A stretch of 54,465 bases of DNA. It comes from Tenacibaculum sp. L6. GTDB taxonomy: Bacteria; Bacteroidota; Bacteroidia; Flavobacteriales; Flavobacteriaceae. Of the stretch, positions 26,465-34,370 are shown one piece after another. The first letter of the stretch is position 1. Every line of letters begins with the position of its first letter. A program made the translations under genes and the position numbers. The notes below the pieces were generated by a model. The model searched no databases, was not told the DNA's origin, and saw only the letters and a list, made by a program, of their open reading frames with translations. The stretch spans positions 1 through 54,465 of the forward strand of contig NZ_JAPEHZ010000010.1 in NCBI RefSeq assembly GCF_028823685.1, given 5' to 3'.

Positions 26465-28765
26465 TTAAGAGTTCTGAAGAGCTTTCTTTTTAGCTTTCAT
26501 TTCTTTGTTCTGAGCGTCAACAACTGCTACGGCAGCCATGTTTACCATTTCATCTACACTAGCACCTAATTGTAAAATGTGTACTGGTTTACTCATTCCT
26601 AATAAAATAGGCCCTATAGACTCTACTTCATCTACAGCTTTCATTAATTTGTACGTAATGTTTGCTGATTCTAAGTTAGGGAAGATTAAAACATTGGCTC
26701 TTTTTCCATTTAATTTAGAAAACGGGAATTCTTTAGCTAATAACTCAGGATTCAACGCAAAATCTGCTTGTAATTCACCATCAACAACAACATTAGGGTA
26801 ATTACGGTGGATATATGAAACTGCTTCTCTTATTTTGGCTGAACTTTCAGATTTAGATGAACCAAAGTTTGAAAAACCTAACATTGCTACGTTTGGCTTC
26901 ATTCCAAACATTTTAGCTAATACTGATGTTAACTGTGTAATCTTAGCTAAATCCTTCGCTGTTGGATTGATATTAATCGTCGTATCTGCCAAGAACATTG
27001 GTCCTTGCTTAGTTAACATCATGTTCGTAGCCGCCACTCTTGTTACTCCTTGATCTTTCTCAATCAATTCTAACATTGGCTTTACTACTGACGGATACGG
27101 TCTTGAATATCCTGTAATCAATGCGTCTGCTTCACCAGAATTTACCATCATTGCAGCAAAATAGTTACGTTCACGCATCCATTTTTGAGCTTCTAAAAAC
27201 GTAACTCCTTTACGTTGTCTTGTTTTCCAGAAAGCTTCAGCATAACGATTTCTTCTATCTTCTTCTTCATCTGTTTTAGGATCGATAATCGGAATATCAG
27301 CATCAAAACCTAACTCAGCTTTTAACTCTAAGATGATTTCTCTTCTTCCTAATAAAATTGGATGTCCAATTTTTTCTTCATAAACTCTCTGTGCAGCTTT
27401 TAACACATCTAAATGATCTGCTTCTGCAAACACTAATCGTTTTGGAGCTTTCTTAGCTCGGTTATGTAACATCCTAACCTCTTTACTTCCTGTCCCTGAA
27501 CGATCCATTAACTCTTCACGGTACTTGTCCCAATCTTCAATAGGCTCTTGAGCTACACCAGAATCCATCGCAGCTTTCGCAATTGCTGGAGGAATTTCAT
27601 AAATTAATCTTGGATCAAATGGTTTTGGAATGATGTACTCTTTTCCGAAGGAAAGACTTACCTCATCGTACACAATATTCACTTGCTCTGGCACTGATTG
27701 CTTAGCTAAATCTGCCAACGCATGTACCGCAGCAATTTTCATTTCTTCGTTAATCTTTTTAGCACGAACATCTAATGCTCCACGGAAAATAAAAGGGAAT
27801 CCTAACACATTATTCACCTGATTAGGATGATCTGACCTTCCTGTTGCCATGATGATATCATCTCTAGTAGCAATTGCTAAATCGTAATCAATTTCTGGTT
27901 CTGGATTCGCCATTGCAAAAACAATAGGATTTTTTGCCATAGATAATAACATCTCTGGAGAGACCACATTTCCTTTAGATAAACCGATAAATACATCTGC
28001 ATTTAACATGGCTTCTTCTAAAGTATTCACATCTATATGTGTAGCAAACTCAGCTTTTTGAGAGGTTAAATTCTCATTATCTTTTCTAATAACACCTTTA
28101 CTATCGCACATGATTACGTTTTCGCGTTTAGCTCCAAGAGCTAAATACAAACGTGTACATGAAATAGCTGCTGCCCCTGCTCCGTTCACCACTATTTTAA
28201 CATCCTCAATGTTTTTTTCATTAATCTCTAATGCATTTTTTAAAGCTGCTGCAGAAATAATTGCAGTTCCGTGCTGATCATCGTGCATTACAGGAATATC
28301 TAATTCCTCTTTTAATCTTCGTTCAATTTCAAAAGCTTCTGGAGCTTTGATATCTTCTAAATTAATCCCACCAAAAGTAGGAGCAATTGCTTTTACTGTT
28401 TCTACAAATTTGTCTACATCTGTTGCGTCAACTTCAATATCAAAAACATCAATATCAGCAAAAATTTTAAATAACAATCCTTTTCCTTCCATTACTGGTT
28501 TAGACGCTTCGGGACCGATATCTCCTAATCCCAAAACAGCTGTTCCGTTTGAAATAACAGCTACTAAATTTCCTTTTGAAGTATATTTATAAACGTTGTT
28601 TGTATCTTTCGCTATTTCTAAACAAGGCTCAGCAACACCTGGCGAATACGCTAATGACAAATCGTGTTGAGTTGCGTATTTTTTGGTAGGTACTACTGCT
28701 ATTTTTCCTGGCTTCGGTTTGGCATGATAAAGTAAAGCTTCATGCCTTTTTCTAGAATCTCTCAT
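26465..28765 (-). CDS. maeB: NADP-dependent malic enzyme with phosphotransacetylase-like domain
   Basis: A 766-residue two-domain protein. The N-terminal malic enzyme half has the LAYSPGVAEPC active-site segment (Tyr40), HDDQHGTAI (161-169) and the NADP-binding NGAGAAAISC (194-203). The C-terminal half, from about residue 430, is a phosphotransacetylase-like domain (ITGYSRPYPSVVKPML, GFSNFGSSKS), which in MaeB is thought to be regulatory. It decarboxylates malate to pyruvate with NADPH production. Length matches MaeB enzymes. It starts the leftward block ending at gcvH-vanZ and has an exact -7 element just upstream. Confidence 0.95.
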   Translation of the reverse strand: MRDSRKRHEALLYHAKPKPGKIAVVPTKKYATQHDLSLAYSPGVAEPCLEIAKDTNNVYKYTSKGNLVAVISNGTAVLGLGDIGPEASKPVMEGKGLLFKIFADIDVFDIEVDATDVDKFVETVKAIAPTFGGINLEDIKAPEAFEIERRLKEELDIPVMHDDQHGTAIISAAALKNALEINEKNIEDVKIVVNGAGAAAISCTRLYLALGAKRENVIMCDSKGVIRKDNENLTSQKAEFATHIDVNTLEEAMLNADVFIGLSKGNVVSPEMLLSMAKNPIVFAMANPEPEIDYDLAIATRDDIIMATGRSDHPNQVNNVLGFPFIFRGALDVRAKKINEEMKIAAVHALADLAKQSVPEQVNIVYDEVSLSFGKEYIIPKPFDPRLIYEIPPAIAKAAMDSGVAQEPIEDWDKYREELMDRSGTGSKEVRMLHNRAKKAPKRLVFAEADHLDVLKAAQRVYEEKIGHPILLGRREIILELKAELGFDADIPIIDPKTDEEEDRRNRYAEAFWKTRQRKGVTFLEAQKWMRERNYFAAMMVNSGEADALITGYSRPYPSVVKPMLELIEKDQGVTRVAATNMMLTKQGPMFLADTTININPTAKDLAKITQLTSVLAKMFGMKPNVAMLGFSNFGSSKSESSAKIREAVSYIHRNYPNVVVDGELQADFALNPELLAKEFPFSKLNGKRANVLIFPNLESANITYKLMKAVDEVESIGPILLGMSKPVHILQLGASVDEMVNMAAVAVVDAQNKEMKAKKKALQNS

Positions 28766-28792
28766 AGGTTCGTTCTTGTTTGTTTGAACTTA

Positions 28793-28800
28793 CAAATATA
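28793..28800 (-). promoter_or_regulatory. -7 promoter element TATATTTG of maeB
   Basis: An exact TAnnTTTG match on the minus strand, 28 bases before the maeB ATG. A -33 TTG at the right distance was not found. The remaining gap up to the PAS gene holds a TGAC-AAAA-GTCA palindrome at 28917-28928 and a weak CAACTTTG box nearer the PAS gene. Confidence 0.5.
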
Positions 28801-28982
28801 CATTTTGTTTGTTAAGTAAAAATAATTTACTATCCGATAAAAGTTATAGTACTCCTTATACTATTTATGTTAAATTTAAGAGTTACAGAACATCAATCAA
28901 AAAAAAATTGATAACCTGACAAAAGTCATGTTTAGTATTTCTTTTTCTCCTCAACTTTGTCTCAACCTTAAACCAATAGAAA

Positions 28983-29600
28983 ATGGAAACCACACAAAGA
29001 CACATTATTGACGAAGAAGTACAATGGGACAAAACTAAGACTATTGTAAGTAAAACAGATGTTTTCGGAACCATCCTTTATGCTAATGATGTTTTCTCTA
29101 ACACTTGTGAATATAGCACAATTGAATTAGTAGGAGAACCTCACAACATTATTCGCCACCCAGACATGCCTAAAGTAGCCTTTAAGGTATTATGGGATGC
29201 GTTAAAAAAAGGTGAGAACTTTCATGCTATCGTTAAAAACCTAACAAGAACTGGAAGATACTATTGGGTTATTACCGATTTTACTATCGATAAAGATGAA
29301 AACGGTAAAACTATAGGGTATACTGCAAGAAGAAAAGCGGTTCCTGATGGTGTTGTTAAAAAGATTGAACCTATTTACAAAACTCTTTTAGATATTGAAA
29401 AATTAAAAGGAGAGAAAGCTAGCGAAATGTATTTCGAAGCATTGTTAAAAGAAGAAGTAGGTAAAACTTACAATGAGTTTGTTGTTGATTTATTTAACGA
29501 AGAGCTATCTAAGGAAGAAGCTGAAAAAATTAAGGCAGAAACGAACCCGCTAAAAAAAGGATTAAACTGGTTCTTCTTTGGAGATACCAATCCAACATAA
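28983..29600 (+). CDS. stand-alone Aer-type PAS domain protein (first copy)
   Basis: A 205-residue soluble protein made of one PAS domain (about residues 18-110) and a helical C-terminal tail. The PAS core has the HNIIRHPDMPK element (54-64), a downstream Trp71 and the GRYYWVITDF strand (91-100), which together mark the Aer/PAS_3-like class; in E. coli Aer the equivalent RHPDMP region is part of the FAD pocket, so flavin-based redox sensing is possible. No kinase, GGDEF, chemoreceptor or DNA-binding domain follows; instead a helical segment leads to a fixed end LNWFFFGDTNPT. The next gene is a close paralog. Output partner unknown. Confidence 0.85.
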   Translation: METTQRHIIDEEVQWDKTKTIVSKTDVFGTILYANDVFSNTCEYSTIELVGEPHNIIRHPDMPKVAFKVLWDALKKGENFHAIVKNLTRTGRYYWVITDFTIDKDENGKTIGYTARRKAVPDGVVKKIEPIYKTLLDIEKLKGEKASEMYFEALLKEEVGKTYNEFVVDLFNEELSKEEAEKIKAETNPLKKGLNWFFFGDTNPT

Positions 29601-29644
29601 AAACATAAATATCCCCAACAATCCCCTTTAAAATGTTTTTCTCG

Positions 29645-29680
29645 AAAGGGTTGAAACTTCTGTTTCAGCCCTTTTTTATT
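29645..29680 (+). terminator. terminator after the first PAS gene
   Basis: A 13-pair stem AAAGGGTTGAAAC / GTTTCAGCCCTTT (one G-T pair) with loop TTCT is followed by TTTATTTT. It separates transcription of the two PAS paralogs. Confidence 0.85.
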
Positions 29681-29921
29681 TTAATAAATCTTCTCTTTTT
29701 CCAACTGTTCTTATCTAAAAAATAACACATTTCTATCATCTTTCTTTGAAAGGTAACACATTCCTACACCGACAGTTACCTCAGACCAAATAAAGGCTAT
29801 TGCTTTTAACATATTTTAACCCTTTTAAAAAAAACCAAAAGATTTTTTGCCACAAAAAACCTTATCTTTGCTCCCCAATTGCAAGTAAAAACCACCCCGA
29901 ATAACTATTAAAACAAAAAAA
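29681..29921 (+). other. intergenic leader of the second PAS gene
   Basis: No gene is seen between the terminator and the second PAS gene. The stretch holds a near-perfect 13-base direct repeat TAACACATTTCTA (29723) and TAACACATTCCTA (29754), and a seven-base inverted repeat AGGTAAC / GTTACCT (29751-29781). They lie upstream of an exact -7 box and could be an operator; that is inference only. Confidence 0.35.
29863..29870 (+). promoter_or_regulatory. -7 promoter element TATCTTTG of the second PAS gene
   Basis: An exact TAnnTTTG match about 50 bases upstream of the ATG. The nearest upstream TTG is only 13 bases away, so the -33 element is not convincing. Confidence 0.5.
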
Positions 29922-30560
29922 ATGGACACAAACAACGCTCTTAGACCATCTAAAGTCATAGACGAGGAGGTAAAATGGGACAAAACTAAAACTATTATTA
30001 GTAAAACAGATCCTGTAGGAACTATTTTGTATATGAATGATGCTTTTGAAACAGCATCTGAGTACAATAAAATAGAGCTTATTGGAGAACCTCACAATGT
30101 CATTAGACATCCTGATATGCCTAAAGTTGTATTTAAGGTATTATGGGATAACCTAAAACAAGGAAACAATTTCCATGCTATTGTAAAAAACTTAACAAGA
30201 ACTGGTAGATACTATTGGGTTATTACAGATTTTGATGTTGAAAAAGACGAAAAAGGAAAAATTACAGGTTACACTGGAAGAAGAAAAGCGTTACCTCAAA
30301 GTGTAATTCAAAAAATAGAGCCTTTGTACAAAACTCTTTTAGAGATAGAAAAAATAAAAGGAGAAAAAGCCAGTGAATTATACTTCAATTCATACTTACA
30401 AGAAGAAGTAAACTCTTCTTATGAAGATTTTGTTGTAAAGTTATTTGAAGATAGTGGAGCTGCTGGATCAAATGGAGCAGTAGAAGACACTCCTAAAGAA
30501 GGAGGCAAGATTAAAAAAGGAATTAATTGGTTTTTCTTTGGAGATACCAACCCTAAATAA
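29922..30560 (+). CDS. stand-alone Aer-type PAS domain protein (second copy)
   Basis: A 212-residue paralog of the gene before it: the PAS core HNVIRHPDMPK (58-68), the GRYYWVITDF strand and the C-terminal GINWFFFGDTNPK are shared almost residue for residue, while the N-terminal eight or so residues and the acidic/glycine-rich stretch before the end (SGAAGSNGAVEDTPKEGG) differ. Like its neighbour it has no output domain. Each copy has its own terminator and this copy has its own -7 box, so they can be expressed independently. This fits tandem duplication followed by divergence at the ends. Confidence 0.85.
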   Translation: MDTNNALRPSKVIDEEVKWDKTKTIISKTDPVGTILYMNDAFETASEYNKIELIGEPHNVIRHPDMPKVVFKVLWDNLKQGNNFHAIVKNLTRTGRYYWVITDFDVEKDEKGKITGYTGRRKALPQSVIQKIEPLYKTLLEIEKIKGEKASELYFNSYLQEEVNSSYEDFVVKLFEDSGAAGSNGAVEDTPKEGGKIKKGINWFFFGDTNPK

Positions 30561-30565
30561 ATTAA

Positions 30566-30597
30566 AAATAAAAGCAGGTTTAAACCTGCTTTTATTT
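30566..30597. terminator. bidirectional terminator between PAS gene and queG
   Basis: A perfect 16-base inverted repeat with no spacer, core GCAGGTTTAAACCTGC, flanked by A-runs on one side and T-runs on the other. It serves both converging genes, and the queG stop codon lies within its right arm. Confidence 0.88.
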
Positions 30598-31521
30598 TTT
30601 TAAGAAACTAATATTTCTTGTCAGTCCTGAAAACTTAGTGCGCTTTACTGCCGATTTTTTAAAAACTTTGCTAAACGTTTCTTGCGTCAACTCTTGCCAA
30701 TCCCGTTTTGTCATATCTAATAAACTTTCTTGGGGTGCAAACAATGATTCTTCATGTGGTTTTGAAAAACGGTTCCACGGGCACACATCTTGACATACAT
30801 CACAACCAAACATCCAATCTTGTAGTTCTCCCTTAAATTCTGATGGAATTGCATCCTTTAACTCAATTGTTAAGTACGAAATACATTTACTTCCATCCAC
30901 TGTATTATTAGGTAAAATAGCTTGTGTTGGGCATGCATCAATACAACGAGTACAACTTCCACAATGATCTGTTTTAAAAGGAACATCGTATTCGAGTTCT
31001 AAATCGATTATCAATTCAGCCAAAAAGAAAAAGGATCCTTGCTGTTTTTGGATTAATAACGAATGTTTTCCATTCCAACCTAACCCAGATTTTGTTGCCC
31101 AAGCACGTTCTAACACAGGAGCAGAATCAACAAAACAACGCCCTGAAACTTCGCCTATTTCATCATTAATCAACTGTAATAATTCTCGTAATTTATCTTT
31201 TATGATATGATGATAATCTTGTCCGTAAGCATATTTAGAAATCTTATAACTTCCTTCTTGCTGAACTTCCGAAGGAAAATAATTATACGATAAAGAAATT
31301 ACTGATTTCGCCCCATCAACCAATAACCTTGGATCTAAACGTTTGTCAAAATGGTTTTCCATGTAATGCATCTCTCCATGATATCCATTCTGCAACCATT
31401 TCTCCAATCGCGGAGCTTCCTCTTCTAAAAAATCAGCTTTTGCAATACCACATTCCAAAAAACCCACCAAGCGTTTTGCCTGTTCTTTTATAAAGTTTGA
31501 ATATTGTAGTTTCTGATTCAA
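30592..31521 (-). CDS. queG: epoxyqueuosine reductase
   Basis: A 309-residue cobalamin-dependent iron-sulfur enzyme that reduces epoxyqueuosine to queuosine in the wobble position of tRNAs, the last step of queuosine synthesis. The N-terminal B12-binding part has YHGEMHYM and the [12 protein letters not shown] segment (Asp132 region). Two 4Fe-4S clusters are shown by [12 protein letters not shown] (187-198) and [10 protein letters not shown] (240-249) plus Cys213. The length is that of the short QueG form without HEAT repeats. It is a single gene facing the PAS gene across a shared terminator; an exact -7 TAATTTTG lies on its strand at 31542-31549. Confidence 0.95.
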   Translation of the reverse strand: MNQKLQYSNFIKEQAKRLVGFLECGIAKADFLEEEAPRLEKWLQNGYHGEMHYMENHFDKRLDPRLLVDGAKSVISLSYNYFPSEVQQEGSYKISKYAYGQDYHHIIKDKLRELLQLINDEIGEVSGRCFVDSAPVLERAWATKSGLGWNGKHSLLIQKQQGSFFFLAELIIDLELEYDVPFKTDHCGSCTRCIDACPTQAILPNNTVDGSKCISYLTIELKDAIPSEFKGELQDWMFGCDVCQDVCPWNRFSKPHEESLFAPQESLLDMTKRDWQELTQETFSKVFKKSAVKRTKFSGLTRNISFLKK

Positions 31522-31640
31522 AATACGTGATTTTATCAGCGCAAAATTACCAAAAGAAAATTTATCATTTCATTGACTTTCTATTTACAAATAATTGCTG
31601 AACTTTGTTCATTAGTATTACATAACAAACTTTATTCTTT

Positions 31641-34241
31641 ATGAAAAAGATCTATAAAATAATAATAGGTATAGTAGTTTTTTTCTTTATCCTATTGGTT
31701 AGCATTCCTTTGTTGTTTCAAGATAAAGTGATGAACTTGGTAAAAACTACCATTAACAACAACGTAAATGCTAAAGTTGATTTTAGCGACTCGAGTTTAA
31801 GCTTGCTTAGAAATTTTCCAAACGCATCAGTACAATTATCTAACCTAACGGTTATTAACAATACTCCTTTTGAAGGAGATACTTTAGTATACGCTAAAGA
31901 AGTAAACTTAGCCTTAAAACTTACCGAACTTTTTAAAGCTTCATCAGAACAATTAAATATTAAATCGTTTACTATTGATGATGCCTTGGTAAATGTACTA
32001 GTTGATGAAAAAGGAAATGCGAACTACGATATTGCAAAACCTACTGATACTAAAGAGGTAAAAGATGAAGAGCCATCAACTTTTGGGTTATCAATTAACT
32101 CATATGCTATTAACAACGCTACGATAAAATATAATGATAAACAAGGGAAACTAAATCTTGAATTAACTGAGTTAAACCATAGTGGTAGCGGTGACTTCTC
32201 TCAATCAAACACAGAGTTAGACACTCAAACTTCTACCTTAGTTTCTTTTGGAATGGATGGAAATTCGTATGCAAAGAATCAAAAAATAGAGTTAGACGCC
32301 ATTTTAGGAATGGATTTAACCAATATGAAGTTTTCTTTCTTAAAAAATGAAGCGAAATTGAATAATTTACCTTTAATTTTTGACGGATATGTTCAAATAA
32401 ACGAAAACAACCAAGAGGTAGATATTAACTTTAAAACCCCATCGTCTGACTTTAAAAACTTTTTAGGATTAATTCCTGAAACTTACACCAAAAGTATTGC
32501 TAACGTTTCTACTACTGGTAACTTTAGTGTTGACGGAAAAGTAAACGGAATCATTGACGACAACCATATTCCGAAGTTAGATATCACTATGAAATCTAAC
32601 AACGCTTCATTTAAATATCCTGATTTACCAAAAAGTGTTCAAAACATCAACATAGATACCCAAATAAAGAATACTACAGGTAAAGTTGAAAACACCTTTG
32701 TTTTTATTAACAATTTATCGTTTAAAATTGATGAAGATACTTTTTCTGGAAAAGGAAATGTCTACAATTTAACAACTAACCCTAAAGTAAATGCTACAGT
32801 TAAAGGAACATTAAACCTTGCTAAACTAAATCAGGCATATCCTATTGATTTACAAAATGAATTAAGCGGTATTTTAAAAGCAGATTTACATACCGAATTT
32901 GATATGAAAGCTATTGAAAATAATGTTGTAAGTCGTATTAAAAACAACGGAAAAATGGAGGTAAGCGATTTTGTTTTTTCTTCAGAAGATGTTGTAAATC
33001 CTCTTCATATTAAAAACACCGTTGTTACTTTTACACCAAGTACTGTTTCATTAACCAAGTTTGATGCTACTACAGGAAAAAGTGATTTAAATGCTACCGG
33101 AACTCTTAAAAACTTATTAGGTTTTTTACTTTCTGACAACAAACTACAAGGGAACTTCAACCTAAATTCAAATGCTTTTTATGTAAGCGATTTTATGCAA
33201 GAAAATCCGGAGGCTTCTGAGAAAAAAGAAGAAACCTCTAAAGAAAACACACCTAGTGAATCTTTAAAAATTCCTGCTTTCTTAGACTGTTCTGTAAAGG
33301 CAAATGCAAAAACGGTATATTATGATAACTTAACTTTACAAAATGTTACCGGAACACTTCTTTTAAAAGACGAAAAAGCCATCTTACAAAATATGAATGC
33401 TGGTATTTTTAATGGTCAAATTGCTTTAAATGGAGAAGTTAATACACAAAAAGAGAAGCCTACTTTCGATATGAAGTTAGGTATCAAATCTTTTGACATT
33501 GCTCAATCCTTTACTAGTTTAGATTTATTACAATCATTAAGTCCTATTGCGGGTGCTATGAGTGGTAAATTAAATTCTGATATTGATTTATCTGGTAGTT
33601 TAAACGATGATTTTACCCCAAACCTTGCTTCGGTTTCTGGTAAAGCATTAGCTGAACTATTAACGACTAGCATCAACCCTGAAAAAACTAAAGCTTTGAG
33701 TTTATTAAACGATAAATTATCATTTATGGATTTAACAAAACTAGACCTATCAGATATTAAAACATATTTATCTTTTAAAGACGGACAAGTAGTTGTAAAA
33801 CCTTTCGATTTAAAGTATAACGACATTGGAATTACTGTTGGCGGAAGTCATGGTTTTGACAAAACAATGAACTACAATGTTACTTTAAATGTTCCTGCTA
33901 AATACTTAGGTAACGAAGCTGAAGGATTACTTTCTAAATTAAGTGCAAAAGAGCAGCAAAATATTACAGTTCCTGTTACCGCTAATATTACGGGTAACAT
34001 GATGAGCCCTTCTGTAAAAACAGATATGTCTTCATCGGTTAGTAAATTAAGTCAAAAACTAATCGATCAACAAAAAGATAAATTAGTCAATGATGCTTTA
34101 GGTGGTTTATTAGGAGGCAAAAAGAAAGATAGTACTTCTACAACCACTAAAAAGGATGAAACTGTTAAAAAAGTAACCGACGTATTAGGTGGGTTATTCG
34201 GAAAGAAGAAAAAAAAACAGCAAAAAGATACGGTTAAGTAA
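31641..34241 (+). CDS. AsmA-family protein
   Basis: An 866-residue protein anchored by one N-terminal helix (IYKIIIGIVVFFFILLVSIPLLF) with a long periplasmic part of repeating beta strands. The N-terminal NVNAKVDFSDSSLSLLRNFPNASVQLSNLTV and the C-terminal SGKLNSDIDLSGSLNDDF and GKALAELLTTSINPEKTKALSLL segments are typical of AsmA/TamB-related proteins, now thought to bridge inner and outer membranes and move phospholipids. The C-terminus is basic and low in complexity (KKKDSTSTTTKKDE, then KKKKKQQKDTVK). It is a single gene followed by a 129-base gap and the DUF5686 gene. Confidence 0.85.
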   Translation: MKKIYKIIIGIVVFFFILLVSIPLLFQDKVMNLVKTTINNNVNAKVDFSDSSLSLLRNFPNASVQLSNLTVINNTPFEGDTLVYAKEVNLALKLTELFKASSEQLNIKSFTIDDALVNVLVDEKGNANYDIAKPTDTKEVKDEEPSTFGLSINSYAINNATIKYNDKQGKLNLELTELNHSGSGDFSQSNTELDTQTSTLVSFGMDGNSYAKNQKIELDAILGMDLTNMKFSFLKNEAKLNNLPLIFDGYVQINENNQEVDINFKTPSSDFKNFLGLIPETYTKSIANVSTTGNFSVDGKVNGIIDDNHIPKLDITMKSNNASFKYPDLPKSVQNINIDTQIKNTTGKVENTFVFINNLSFKIDEDTFSGKGNVYNLTTNPKVNATVKGTLNLAKLNQAYPIDLQNELSGILKADLHTEFDMKAIENNVVSRIKNNGKMEVSDFVFSSEDVVNPLHIKNTVVTFTPSTVSLTKFDATTGKSDLNATGTLKNLLGFLLSDNKLQGNFNLNSNAFYVSDFMQENPEASEKKEETSKENTPSESLKIPAFLDCSVKANAKTVYYDNLTLQNVTGTLLLKDEKAILQNMNAGIFNGQIALNGEVNTQKEKPTFDMKLGIKSFDIAQSFTSLDLLQSLSPIAGAMSGKLNSDIDLSGSLNDDFTPNLASVSGKALAELLTTSINPEKTKALSLLNDKLSFMDLTKLDLSDIKTYLSFKDGQVVVKPFDLKYNDIGITVGGSHGFDKTMNYNVTLNVPAKYLGNEAEGLLSKLSAKEQQNITVPVTANITGNMMSPSVKTDMSSSVSKLSQKLIDQQKDKLVNDALGGLLGGKKKDSTSTTTKKDETVKKVTDVLGGLFGKKKKKQQKDTVK

Positions 34242-34342
34242 TCTTTTGTAACATTTCTTTTACCTCATAGTCTTACTATTAATTAAGAGAACTTTGTAAG
34301 TTATTTAACACTTCTTAAATACACTTTATAAAGTTCTTCTTT

Positions 34343-34350
34343 TATGTTTG
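34343..34350 (+). promoter_or_regulatory. -7 promoter element TATGTTTG of the DUF5686 gene
   Basis: An exact TAnnTTTG match 20 bases before the ATG, which gives a very short leader. Confidence 0.45.
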
Positions 34351-34370
34351 TTACCATCAACTAACTGACT

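Noticed and set aside
28917..28928. TGAC-AAAA-GTCA palindrome as a regulator binding site
   Set aside because: Eight paired bases in AT-rich DNA are likely by chance, and no regulator gene is near; kept only as a note in the maeB promoter entry.
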